A stretch of DNA of 64,000 bases from Endozoicomonas ascidiicola. GTDB lineage: Bacteria; Pseudomonadota; Gammaproteobacteria; Pseudomonadales; Endozoicomonadaceae. The position numbers and the translations under genes were made by a program. This document shows, in pieces, positions 45,576 to 54,131 of this stretch (positions within the stretch are counted from its first letter, which is position 1; each line of letters starts with the position of its first letter). The notes under the pieces are model-generated. The model searched no databases, was not told the origin of the DNA, and was given only the letters and a program-made list of their open reading frames with translations. The stretch is from the NCBI RefSeq assembly GCF_001646945.1, contig NZ_LUTV01000001.1:903935-967934 (forward strand). Reading direction: 5' to 3'.

Positions 45576-46132
45576 TATTCAGCCAGCGGATTAACGGGCA
45601 CCCCATGCTCATCATAGGTAGCAATGGGTTGTCCTGAGAAAGAGAGTTCAATAATTTTTCGGGTACTGGCTGAAAGCCGAGCCAATAAACGACCATTGGC
45701 GTTATTGACTTGCTGGCAACGGTTGGCAGAGTGTTCTAACTGATCCCAATATTTCTCCAGTGTCTGATACGCTTCTATCGGGGCAATAGCAGGCTGCTGT
45801 TTCATAAGGCTGAAGAACTGTTTTATGCCAGTACTATCATTACTGAAGCCAAACTGTTTCAGGTAGTGCTCTCGAAGAGAGCCATTCATTTGCAGCATGT
45901 TCAGTAAGCGAACCTGATGCTCCAGTGACACTTCCAGAGAGGCAATGTTCCTATTCAGCATTTTCTGATGGACCGCTTCCAGAACCTTTTCCATTTTTCT
46001 GGACAGAGCCAAAGCATCACGAATATTACTGAGCATTTTCTGGAAATGATCTTGTAATACACGATCCGTATTAGCAACATTCGAGACATTTTCTAAATTA
46101 GCATCAGTCGTCGTCTTCGGCATTGAGTTCAT
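45575..46132 (-). CDS. flgN: FlgN-like export chaperone
   Basis: About 185 aa, helical, expected to chaperone FlgK and FlgL. It carries NIRDALALSRKMEKVLEAVHQKMLNRNIASLEVSLEHQVRLLNML with the usual heptad pattern and a coiled C-terminus. Start is uncertain (46132 or 46123, both inside the flgM 3' end); the frame continues to 46210. Assignment depends on position directly after flgM and on size. Confidence 0.75.
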   Translation of the reverse strand: MNSMPKTTTDANLENVSNVANTDRVLQDHFQKMLSNIRDALALSRKMEKVLEAVHQKMLNRNIASLEVSLEHQVRLLNMLQMNGSLREHYLKQFGFSNDSTGIKQFFSLMKQQPAIAPIEAYQTLEKYWDQLEHSANRCQQVNNANGRLLARLSASTRKIIELSFSGQPIATYDEHGVPVNPLAE

Positions 46133-46412
46133 CAGAGAGTTCCAGAATTTTATCAGCCAAACGCTGATAATCGATGGGGAAGTTGCCTTTTTTGATCGAC
46201 TCGCGAACACTTTTCACTCTGGCGGCATTCACATCATCCAGATCCGATAACTGTTGAAAAAGATCATCAATCTGTTGGGCTGAGGCACTGACATTCAAAC
46301 GATCTTCGGCAACACGCGGGACACTGCTAACCCCTGTTTTTTTGTCAACACGCGGTTTTGCTCCACTGACTGCACCGGCTTTTTTACCACCGGTTCCTTT
46401 TATGCTGGACAT
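46104..46412 (-). CDS. flgM: anti-sigma-28 factor FlgM
   Basis: A 102-aa protein that holds FliA inactive until it is exported through the finished hook. The Lys/Gly-rich disordered first half and the conserved C-terminal helices (DRLNVSASAQQIDDLFQQL, VNAARVKSVRESIKKGNFPIDYQRLADKIL) match FlgM. It overlaps flgN. A candidate sigma-28 promoter lies 25 bases upstream, which would form the usual feedback loop. Confidence 0.94.
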   Translation of the reverse strand: MSSIKGTGGKKAGAVSGAKPRVDKKTGVSSVPRVAEDRLNVSASAQQIDDLFQQLSDLDDVNAARVKSVRESIKKGNFPIDYQRLADKILELSDELNAEDDD

Positions 46413-46443
46413 TACAACCTGCTCCCGAGAACGTTCTGTAGGA

Positions 46444-46471
46444 ACATCGGCTAAATCGCTGCTCTTCTTAA
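46444..46471 (-). promoter_or_regulatory. candidate sigma-28 promoter of flgM
   Basis: On minus, TTAAGAAG (46471-46464), a 12-bp spacer, then GCCGATGT (46451-46444). The -10 matches six of eight bases of the FliA consensus. The predicted transcript start is about 25 bases before flgM. Spacing equals the fliC candidate. Confidence 0.55.
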
Positions 46472-46523
46472 ATCAAAAGCGTCTTAAATCAAAAGCGTGT
46501 TAAATCAAGAGCAACTTAAATTC
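46467..46523. repeat. 3.5 x 16-bp tandem repeat upstream of flgM
   Basis: CTTAAATCAAAAGCGT occurs twice exactly (46467, 46483), a third time with four changes (46499), then a 9-base partial copy up to the flgL stop. The first unit contributes part of the flgM -35 element. Confidence 0.88.
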
Positions 46524-47438
46524 TTAGAAATAGTTGAACAGAGAAAGATTCTTGATATTGGCATAGACCTGCTGACTGGCTGACAAAATCACCTGCTGTT
46601 GATTCAATCGGGTAGTGGCTTCCACAAAATCCACATTTTCCAGGCTGGACGTCAATTGCTGAGCAAACAATTTGATGTCTCCATGGCTGCCACCAATCTG
46701 ATCAAGAAGATTTAACTCACTGCCGCCTCGCGTTTGCGCAGAACCAATTCGCTCCATGGTGTTATCAATCCAGATAATGGATTCGGCAACCACGGTATCC
46801 AAATTTGCAGTAGGTGTGTTCAGCTCTGTTACCGCTGCGGCAAGTGCATCAAAAATGGTGTCTGGCAACGGTGCAATGGCAGCAGCATCAACAAAAAGTG
46901 CATCCCCGGGCTGAGTTAATTGGACGGTTGTCGATCCATTGACCTCTACTTCACGATGCAGACTGTTACCGTTGTATAGATAGTCACCGGCGACTAACAT
47001 GAAGGGTTCCTGTGTCGTAGTCGTTCCTGAAAACAAATACTGACCATCCGCTGTTCGATGATTCGCCTGACTCAGCAAAGCCTCATTCAGAGATGACAAT
47101 TCATCAGCAATGGTCGCAAGATCGGCATTGCTTCGTGAACCATTGCCTGCCTCCAGAAGAATATCTCTGGAACGCATCAACAAATCGTTCATGCCACCGA
47201 ACAAAACATCCTGCTGCTGTAACCAGCCCCTGGCTGAACTGATGTTATTTTCATACTGACCGATGGCATTCAGTTCATTGTTCAGTCGCAGAATCTTAAC
47301 TGCGTCCACCGCATCGTCGGAAGGTTGCAGAATCCGCTTGCCAGTGGCTAACTGATCCGATGTTCTGGCTAAATCCGCCATGGTGTTTTGCATCACCTGC
47401 ACCATGAGCCGGTTGTAGTTCCCTGTGCTGACTCTCAT
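46524..47438 (-). CDS. flgL: hook-filament junction protein FlgL
   Basis: A 304-aa junction protein between FlgK and flagellin. MRVSTGNYNRLMVQVMQNTMADLARTSDQLATGKRILQPSDDAVDAVKILRLN is the flagellin-like N-domain, and the C-terminus ends ILSASQQVYANIKNLSLFNYF. It starts 14 bases after the inserted deaminase-like gene behind a GGGAG site, so it depends on transcription through that gene or on an unseen promoter. Confidence 0.94.
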   Translation of the reverse strand: MRVSTGNYNRLMVQVMQNTMADLARTSDQLATGKRILQPSDDAVDAVKILRLNNELNAIGQYENNISSARGWLQQQDVLFGGMNDLLMRSRDILLEAGNGSRSNADLATIADELSSLNEALLSQANHRTADGQYLFSGTTTTQEPFMLVAGDYLYNGNSLHREVEVNGSTTVQLTQPGDALFVDAAAIAPLPDTIFDALAAAVTELNTPTANLDTVVAESIIWIDNTMERIGSAQTRGGSELNLLDQIGGSHGDIKLFAQQLTSSLENVDFVEATTRLNQQQVILSASQQVYANIKNLSLFNYF

Positions 47439-47452
47439 AGCTCCCTACCCAT

Positions 47453-49156
47453 CTAGTTTGGAATATATTTTTTATACCTATCGGCTTCGTAATCAAGGCA
47501 ATCTTCGCAAATCATTCTGATTGTTTGTTGTAGATTCATCATTGCTGTTAATAGATCCTCAACTCTTCCTTTCAACGTTTTGATAGAGTCTATTTCATCA
47601 GCAAATCCTCTTAAGGTAGACATTAAGGGAATTCCCTTGCCCCGCTTATGTTCCGGAGGTGATTCTTCATTGAGACTGGTTGATTCAACAGGGTCAAGGC
47701 TTTGTTTTTGTCCTGCCTTAGGCTCTAACTTGTCAGCTTTCCACGAAGCCAGTTCGCTGCAACCTTTGGAAACAGGGGATAGATCCTCAATGTCTACCTT
47801 AAGAGGGAAGGTTCGAATAAGTCCAGACTCGACGTCTGAAGCCGTTGGTATTACTGAAGCTGTTTTTAGGGGAAAGGACTTATTCGCATGTTCCCTAGAC
47901 TCGTACCCAAATAGAATACTGGCAACAGTCATTAGAGAGTTACAATTTTCAATAATGTTTGAAATCAAAGAATAGGCCTGAGATTCAGAACCTAAACGAT
48001 CCATATAAGAATTAACCAGCGTCTGAACAATAGGTTTGATATCACCTGAACTGGCTTCACCACCATGCTTTTTTTCCAAACTTTTCCGCTGTGCGATAAA
48101 ACCTGCCAAGTCATTGAACAAGGTTTCAACTGATTTACGCAGGACAGAAATATTTATTTCTTTCACATTTTCAAAAGCCTTATCTATGTCTTCAAATTTT
48201 ACTAACTCATTTGAAGGTACACCATGATCCTCTTCCGCAATCTTTCTTTTACAATTCTCTATATACTCCTCAAGCCCTATAAATTGTGAAATACACTTCT
48301 CAATTTCATCAAGGCCCTGGGAGAAGTTATAATTTAAATTAACGAGTATTAATCTATTAATGGTTTCATCGTATTCAGAGATGAAACCATTAATAATTTT
48401 GCTTATACCTGATGCCTCCTCACACAATGCTTTGACTTCAACCCCATTCAACTCTTTTTTTAACTCCCAAAAAGGAATTTCATTAAACCTGTACTGACTC
48501 CCACAAATCATACGGCATGATGTGCAATAACCCTGTGTACCTCTCTGAAAACAAGGCCTTTCTTGTGAATAAATCTTGCCACTTTTAAATCGCAACAATC
48601 TGGCTATAGCCTTTTCTGCATTATGCCCTTCATTTCCAGAATTAGGGTACGTTTTATAAGGCAAGTCTGTCCTGCCAGAGTAACGACCCATCTCCCATGG
48701 AAATCTGCATTGCACTGATTCATCAACGGGAAGGCCAACCTTAAATCGTCCGCCGGTAATATTATCACCTTTCTCTGAATATACGGCTGGATAGTCTATA
48801 CCCTCATGCATTGTCGGCTCAGCTTGTTGTAAAACCACTATATTTCTTTCAAGCAAATGTATCAGGTGAGACTTCACCACGGTTATTTGCTGATCACTTT
48901 TTGGAAAAAAAACCCTGAGATCAGGAGACACTTCGATTATTCGTTCATGAGTATGGCAAGTATCTATAAAATAGGCTCTGTCTGAACGTAAATTGCGAAC
49001 CAGTACCGGTTTCATCCTGTGATCACCCGTGTAATAAGGTGTAACCGCCTCATCTGCAGCCTTTTTAATATCAAGATCTTTTCCCGGTATAACCTCGGGC
49101 GAAGAACAATAGCTTGCTGTATTTTCTCTACCCTGGAATAGGAACGAAAGATTCAT
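47453..49156 (-). CDS. deaminase-like cargo protein between flgK and flgL
   Basis: A 567-aa protein not known from flagellar operons. Residues about 175-220 carry GHNAEKAI (177-184), then IYSQERPC (Cys 202) and GYCTSCRMIC (Cys 211, 214, 218). This resembles the zinc core of the cytidine-deaminase-like superfamily, where a (H/C)xE motif is followed 20-40 residues later by P-C...C-xx-C, and IYS-x-(R/K)-P-C is typical of secreted toxin deaminases. The first ligand is not standard, as the sequence reads H-N-A-E rather than H-x-E. Residues 250-440 are helical; 440-520 are Ser/Pro/Lys-rich. No signal peptide is seen. The gene looks more A/T-rich than its neighbours, suggesting acquisition. ATG 49156 is chosen; the frame opens at 49204. 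Function is a hypothesis. Confidence 0.6.
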   Translation of the reverse strand: MNLSFLFQGRENTASYCSSPEVIPGKDLDIKKAADEAVTPYYTGDHRMKPVLVRNLRSDRAYFIDTCHTHERIIEVSPDLRVFFPKSDQQITVVKSHLIHLLERNIVVLQQAEPTMHEGIDYPAVYSEKGDNITGGRFKVGLPVDESVQCRFPWEMGRYSGRTDLPYKTYPNSGNEGHNAEKAIARLLRFKSGKIYSQERPCFQRGTQGYCTSCRMICGSQYRFNEIPFWELKKELNGVEVKALCEEASGISKIINGFISEYDETINRLILVNLNYNFSQGLDEIEKCISQFIGLEEYIENCKRKIAEEDHGVPSNELVKFEDIDKAFENVKEINISVLRKSVETLFNDLAGFIAQRKSLEKKHGGEASSGDIKPIVQTLVNSYMDRLGSESQAYSLISNIIENCNSLMTVASILFGYESREHANKSFPLKTASVIPTASDVESGLIRTFPLKVDIEDLSPVSKGCSELASWKADKLEPKAGQKQSLDPVESTSLNEESPPEHKRGKGIPLMSTLRGFADEIDSIKTLKGRVEDLLTAMMNLQQTIRMICEDCLDYEADRYKKYIPN

Positions 49157-49242
49157 TTGTAGTTCTCTATTTACTGACCTAGGGTTAGACAACGTAATTA
49201 TCATCCAAGTTCATTTCTATCGCACTGTTCAGTTAGCATTGG

Positions 49243-50880
49243 TTAAAACATAGCCAGCAGTGCATCAAAGGTTGATCGTGCGACAGAAATCACCCGAGCA
49301 TTGGCACTGTAAAGTTGTTGGAATCGTAAAATACTGGCAGCTTCTTCATCCAGATTAACACCGCTGTAGGTGCCGACAGCAGACTCAACCTGCGACAATA
49401 ATGCCTGCCCACCAGCCGCCTCGGTTTTACTTCGAGACGTCTGCACCGCGACTTCACCCACAAAACCGGAATACGCCGTCACCAATGTACTGGTGCCGCC
49501 ATTGATGAGACCTTTGGATTGAATGGCGACTAAATCCAGCAAATTACTGTTGTCGCCTATGCCATTTCCAGGAGCAGCAAACGCCAGGGCAGAAGGGTCC
49601 GACATCATGGTTTGGATTTCCCGGGCACCGTACCTTAACGGAGCCAGTCGATAAGCTTGATCCGTGGCTGTGGCATCAACATTAATCTCGATACCATCAA
49701 ACGTCAGGGTATCTGTGCCTGCGCCCGACAAAACACCGGCGGCAACGTCCGTATTATCAAGCCGTCGAACCACCCGATAGTTGCCTGCGTTATCAACACG
49801 AAAATCATAATCACTGGATTGCAGTTGATTGGTATCGGTAATCGTTAAGGAACTGACTGCCGTTGATACCGCATCAAGGGGCATCGCTGCACCGACCGGT
49901 GTCGTCAAATCATTAAACAACGACGTGCCGGGGTTGCCATTAAGGTCTTCGCCGGCTTGCAACTGAGTATTGATTTCATGAGCCAGAACCACGGCCATAC
50001 GCCCCATTTCATTGCGAGCGTAAACCAGCTGATCAGATTGATATTGCAGCAAACCACCCACCGTTCCACCTGGATCGCCGGTGACTCGTATCTTGGTGTT
50101 GCCGGTTTGCAGAATCATCTGAAAACCATCTGCAGCATCCACCAAACCTTCCACGGACAGTGAGTTATGCTGATTAGCCAGCACCAATGGCTGGCCGGAT
50201 TTCATATACACACTGTAGGAGCCATTGTCGTGTTGCAGAACATTAACAGACACCAACTCAGAGAGATCCTTAACCGCTTGATCACGGAGATCCAATATCT
50301 CGTTAGCGGGCTGGCTGCCTGTGGATAACGTTCTCAGCTGATCATTAAATCCGGCAATATTGGTCAGCAGGCCATTAATTTGATTGGCTGCAGCATTCAG
50401 CTGCTGGCCGACCACTTCGGCCTGCCCCTGAAGCTGATTAAAGAGGGTGTTAAATCGTCCTGTCAGACCGTTACTTTCTGCCAGAATCACCTGTCGTGTA
50501 CTGGATTCCACCGGATCGATGGCGCCACCGTTTAAAGCGGTAAAAAAGTTATCAAAGCCTTTAGCTAGGGACATATTGTCGCTACCCAGCCACTGATCAA
50601 GATCGTTCAAATAACTCAAATGCGTATTCGTTTCACCAGCAATGGCCTGACTTTCCCACATCTGAGCAGTGAGGAACTGACTGGTAATCCGGCTTACCGA
50701 ACTGGAATTCACCCCCGTCCCTAAAGCACCTATACCCGGATAGAGCGTGTAGGTCGGCTGAAACTGAACAGTCTGACGACTGTAGCCTTCGGTTTCCGCA
50801 TTGGCGATGTTGTTGCCGGCCACCGTCAGGGCTTTCTGGCTGGCCAGTAGGCCGGATGTGGCAATATGTGTCAGGCTCAT
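49243..50880 (-). CDS. flgK: hook-filament junction protein FlgK
   Basis: A 545-aa hook-associated protein 1. SLTHIATSGLLASQKALTVAGNNIANAETEGYSRQTV is the rod/hook-type N-terminus, and NLDEEAASILRFQQLYSANARVISVARSTFDALLAMF the C-terminus. It forms the first junction layer on the hook. Upstream lies a 235-bp gap with a palindromic element that separates it from flgJ; downstream is the deaminase-like gene after 86 bases. Confidence 0.96.
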   Translation of the reverse strand: MSLTHIATSGLLASQKALTVAGNNIANAETEGYSRQTVQFQPTYTLYPGIGALGTGVNSSSVSRITSQFLTAQMWESQAIAGETNTHLSYLNDLDQWLGSDNMSLAKGFDNFFTALNGGAIDPVESSTRQVILAESNGLTGRFNTLFNQLQGQAEVVGQQLNAAANQINGLLTNIAGFNDQLRTLSTGSQPANEILDLRDQAVKDLSELVSVNVLQHDNGSYSVYMKSGQPLVLANQHNSLSVEGLVDAADGFQMILQTGNTKIRVTGDPGGTVGGLLQYQSDQLVYARNEMGRMAVVLAHEINTQLQAGEDLNGNPGTSLFNDLTTPVGAAMPLDAVSTAVSSLTITDTNQLQSSDYDFRVDNAGNYRVVRRLDNTDVAAGVLSGAGTDTLTFDGIEINVDATATDQAYRLAPLRYGAREIQTMMSDPSALAFAAPGNGIGDNSNLLDLVAIQSKGLINGGTSTLVTAYSGFVGEVAVQTSRSKTEAAGGQALLSQVESAVGTYSGVNLDEEAASILRFQQLYSANARVISVARSTFDALLAMF

Positions 50881-50957
50881 GATGGTTCCAACAGGAATTT
50901 GCTCACATTGCCATCGACCTGAAAAAGGTGCTTCTTGAGGGGGAGTTTGTGGATTCT

Positions 50958-51114
50958 ACCAATGTCGCTTTTAAATTATGGAGTGAGCAAGTCATTTTGG
51001 GCGACTGGACAAGGCGAAGAGACGAGTCATAGCCTTAGCTATGGCGAGGAACTTCAACGCAGAGCCAGTCGCCCAAAATGGCTGCACAGCCCATAATTTA
51101 AAAGCAGAATTGGT
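50958..51114. mobile_element. 157-bp palindromic (MITE-like) element
   Basis: Two arms of about 50 bases face each other. Both contain ACCAAT, GCTTTTAAATTATGG and CATTTTGGGCGACTGG in inverted order, with mismatches only between these blocks. An inner pair GTCATAGCC/GGCTATG-like (GAGTCATAGCC TTA GCTATGGCGAG) makes the whole a long hairpin. It holds no open frame. The layout is that of a non-autonomous inverted-repeat element. The right end touches the flgJ stop codon. Target duplication is not evident. Confidence 0.7.
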
Positions 51115-51115
51115 A

Positions 51116-51409
51116 TTAGTCGCCGAGCTGTCGGATTAATGCCTGAGCGATGCCTAAACCACCATGTTCACTTAAGTGTTCCGCCAATTGAGCGTCAAAC
51201 ATAGAATAGAAAAACCGGGTATCGTTACTCATCATGGGCGACTCGGTATCTGACATCATCGCCTCATTGGCCTGTCGCATACTTTTGAGCAGTTCATTCA
51301 CAAATAATGATTCAAACTCTTTCGCTGCAGCTTCAAGGCTATCGATATTACCCGGTTCGGCTGAACTCAAGATCGTTGGATCTGCAATATTTCCCACGCC
51401 ACTCAGCAT
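51116..51409 (-). CDS. flgJ: rod-binding protein FlgJ, single-domain form
   Basis: A 97-aa rod cap. EFESLFVNELLKSMRQANEAM and SMFDAQLAEHLSEHGGLGIAQALIRQL match the N-terminal FlgJ (rod-binding) domain. The muramidase domain found in most gammaproteobacterial FlgJ (about 310 aa) is missing; the frame stops just before the 157-bp palindromic element. Either this is the naturally short form, or the second domain was lost. No separate muramidase gene is in the cluster. Confidence 0.9.
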   Translation of the reverse strand: MLSGVGNIADPTILSSAEPGNIDSLEAAAKEFESLFVNELLKSMRQANEAMMSDTESPMMSNDTRFFYSMFDAQLAEHLSEHGGLGIAQALIRQLGD

Positions 51410-51420
51410 AAAGCTCTCCT

Positions 51421-52551
51421 TTATATAACGATCAACTCTGCTTCCAGCGCGCCGGCTGCTTTCAGTGCTTCTAGAATTGACATCAAATCCGTAGGTGTGG
51501 CGCCAACGCCATTGATGGCCGTTACCACTTCAGACAGCGACACTCCCTCCGGCACCAGATAAATCGCCGACGCTTCTTCCGATATAGCCACATCACTGTT
51601 CAGAACAACTTCGGTGGTTCCTCCTTCTGAAAAGGCCGTCGGCTGACTGGCTGTTGCATTCTGGCTGACCCGAACCACAAGGTTGCCATGACTGACTGCA
51701 GCAGGTCGAACTCGTACGTTCTCGCCCATCACCACCGTACCGGTACGGGAATTGAAGATGATTCGAGCCGCTGGGCTGGGCATATCAACATCCAACTGCT
51801 CCAGCATGGCCATAAACGACACCCGCTGACTGCTGTCCTTCGGGGCTGACACTTCAATAGATACCCCGTTAGTCGCAGACGCAACACCGGGGCCAAAATA
51901 CTGATTGATGGCTTTTACAATTCTGCGCGCGGTACTAAAGCCAGGCTCTCTTAAATTCAACACCAAATGAGTGCCGTAGTTAAAAGGTGTTTCCACGGCT
52001 CGTTCAATCAAAGCACCACCGGGAATACGTCCGCCATTGGTGCTGTTGATTTGAACCTTACTTCCGGTTCCTGGATTTTCAGCATTTCCAGCCAAGCCCT
52101 CTGCAGATACACCACCAACAAGCAGACTGCCTTGAGCGATGGCATAAATTTGACCATCAGCGCCTTTCATAGGTGTAAACAACAGTGTTCCACCGCGTAA
52201 ACTTTTCGCATCACCAATGGACGACACACTGACATCCAATTTCTGCCCCGGTCTGGCAAAAGCTGGCAGCGAGCCATGTACCGTCACTGCGGCGACATTT
52301 TTAGAATTCACATCATTACTGGTAATCGTCAGCCCGAAATCCCGAAGCATGTTCACCAGAGACTGTTTGGTAAACGCCGATTTATCGCCGGTGCCATCCA
52401 AGCCAACCACCAATCCATAGCCAATCAGCTGATTACTGCGAACACCTTCAACATCCACAACATCCAGCAGTCGTCGTGCATTGGCGGGCGCTGTAATAAG
52501 CAAGGCAAATAAAAATAATGTGATGACTGGCAATTGATGGCGTCCTGCCAT
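51421..52551 (-). CDS. flgI: flagellar P-ring protein FlgI
   Basis: A 376-aa periplasmic ring protein. Signal peptide about 1-25 (ending PANA), then RRLLDVVDVEGVRSNQLIGYGLVVGLDGTGDK, the family signature. The C-terminal GATPTDLMSILEALKAAGALEAELIVI is standard. It lies 18 bases after flgH and 11 before flgJ. Confidence 0.96.
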   Translation of the reverse strand: MAGRHQLPVITLFLFALLITAPANARRLLDVVDVEGVRSNQLIGYGLVVGLDGTGDKSAFTKQSLVNMLRDFGLTITSNDVNSKNVAAVTVHGSLPAFARPGQKLDVSVSSIGDAKSLRGGTLLFTPMKGADGQIYAIAQGSLLVGGVSAEGLAGNAENPGTGSKVQINSTNGGRIPGGALIERAVETPFNYGTHLVLNLREPGFSTARRIVKAINQYFGPGVASATNGVSIEVSAPKDSSQRVSFMAMLEQLDVDMPSPAARIIFNSRTGTVVMGENVRVRPAAVSHGNLVVRVSQNATASQPTAFSEGGTTEVVLNSDVAISEEASAIYLVPEGVSLSEVVTAINGVGATPTDLMSILEALKAAGALEAELIVI

Positions 52552-52569
52552 AACTCCTCCATTTTACCC

Positions 52570-53271
52570 TTAAAAAGGAAACCAAGGGCTATTCAGCATT
52601 CTGGCAAACCAGCCAGGCTTGTGAGCATTGGCATTATCACCAAGGGCAACGTAATCCACTCGGGCTTCTGCCAGTCGTTCCGATGACACCTTATTATCGG
52701 TGCTGACATCTTCCGGACGAACAAGCCCGCTGATCTTAATCTGTTCCCGACCCGAGTTAATGGTCAGCCATTTGTTACCTTGAATACGCAACGTGCCATT
52801 GGGTAAAACTTCAACGACCTTTACCGCTACACTGCCTTCCAGACTGTTATTACGACTTGCACTGGTCGCACCGCCATATTCACGGGTTGGCTGGATACTG
52901 GTTGCCAGTGAACGACCACTGCCCAAAATCGACGCGCTGGAGCGTCCTAATAAAGTAGGATCGGGAATATCAATATTGGCGCTTTTATTGACGCTACTGC
53001 CCCCACCCATGCTGATATTGGTGGTGCCTTTTAGCTCAATGGTGAGGATGTCACCCAAACGATACGCTCGACGGTCGGAAACCATCATGTTGCCGTAGCG
53101 GGGGTTAAACAGGCTGCCATTTGGCACGTACTTTACAATGTAGGGCTGTTGCACTTTGGGCTCAGGAATGACCTCTGGTTCTTCCTGAAAAACAGGCGAC
53201 ACGGATGCGGTGTCTGGCAGATTCTGACAACCGGCCAAAATCAGGCTAATACCGAGCAGAAATATTCTCAT
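52570..53271 (-). CDS. flgH: flagellar L-ring lipoprotein FlgH
   Basis: A 233-aa outer-membrane ring lipoprotein. Lipobox ILAGC with Cys 15. GSLFNPRYGNMMVSDRRAYRLGDILTIEL, then ISGLVRPEDVSTDNKVSSERLAEARVDYVALG, match the family. The length is normal. It lies 21 bases after flgG. Confidence 0.96.
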   Translation of the reverse strand: MRIFLLGISLILAGCQNLPDTASVSPVFQEEPEVIPEPKVQQPYIVKYVPNGSLFNPRYGNMMVSDRRAYRLGDILTIELKGTTNISMGGGSSVNKSANIDIPDPTLLGRSSASILGSGRSLATSIQPTREYGGATSASRNNSLEGSVAVKVVEVLPNGTLRIQGNKWLTINSGREQIKISGLVRPEDVSTDNKVSSERLAEARVDYVALGDNANAHKPGWFARMLNSPWFPF

Positions 53272-53292
53272 ACCAGACTCCTGTTATTGAAC

Positions 53293-54078
53293 TTAAAGTG
53301 TCTGATTCACAAACTGCATCATCTGATCCGCTGCCGAGATCACCTTTGAATTCATTTCATAGGCTCGCTGGACAGAGATCATTTTCACCAACTCTTCAAC
53401 TGTACTGACGTTGGAAGTTTCCAGAGTAAACTGTTTTAGAAAGCCGAGACCTTCAACACCGGGCTGTGCTTCAACCGGATCACCACTGGCAACGGTTTGC
53501 TGAAACAAATTGCCACCCATGGCCTGTAAACCTGCTGGGTTTACGAAATTCACCAAGGTGATTTGACCGATTTCAACCGGCTCAATGATGCCTGGTTGCT
53601 TAACCATCACAATGCCATCGTCGCTGATGGTAATGCCGGTAGCATCAGCAGGAATTGCAATGCCCGGCTCAAGTGGTAAACCATTGCCGTTTACAATTTC
53701 ACCATCGGAATTGATCTGAAACTGTCCGTTTCTGGAATATGCAGGCGTGCCATCAGGCTGAAGCATCTGAAAAAAACCATTACCAATAATGGCCATATCC
53801 AGTGCTTGATTGGTGGTGTCATAATTTCCCGGCGTAAATACTTTCTGGGTACCCGTCATTTTGACACCGGTGCCCATTTGCAAGCCGGAAGGTATTTCAT
53901 TGTTCTGGTCGTTTAATGCGCCAGGTTGGCGTTGAATATGATAAAAAAGGTCTTCAAAGGTTGCCCTGTCCCGTTTGAACCCAACCGTATTTACGTTGGC
54001 CAGGTTATTGGAAATGATGGCCATCTGCCGTTCCTGGGCAGCCAAACCTGTTTTACTGACCCAAAGTGAAGGATTCAT
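53293..54078 (-). CDS. flgG: distal rod protein FlgG
   Basis: A 261-aa distal rod subunit, the usual length. NPSLWVSKTGLAAQERQMAIISNNLANVNTVGFKRDRATFEDLFY is the N-terminal signature with the FlgG-specific loop, and SNVSTVEELVKMISVQRAYEMNSKVISAADQMMQFVNQ the C-terminus. It lies 53 bases after flgF. Confidence 0.96.
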   Translation of the reverse strand: MNPSLWVSKTGLAAQERQMAIISNNLANVNTVGFKRDRATFEDLFYHIQRQPGALNDQNNEIPSGLQMGTGVKMTGTQKVFTPGNYDTTNQALDMAIIGNGFFQMLQPDGTPAYSRNGQFQINSDGEIVNGNGLPLEPGIAIPADATGITISDDGIVMVKQPGIIEPVEIGQITLVNFVNPAGLQAMGGNLFQQTVASGDPVEAQPGVEGLGFLKQFTLETSNVSTVEELVKMISVQRAYEMNSKVISAADQMMQFVNQTL

Positions 54079-54131
54079 CGCACACTCCCTGCGTGTTTTA
54101 TTCCAAACTTATATTCAGACTTTTATCCAAA

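Noticed and set aside
46467-46523. CRISPR-like array
   Set aside because: Units are 16 bp with no spacers between them; a simple tandem repeat.
50958-51114. Ordinary intrinsic terminator of flgJ
   Set aside because: Far too long, lacks a T-run, and its arms hold long separate conserved blocks; better described as a palindromic element.
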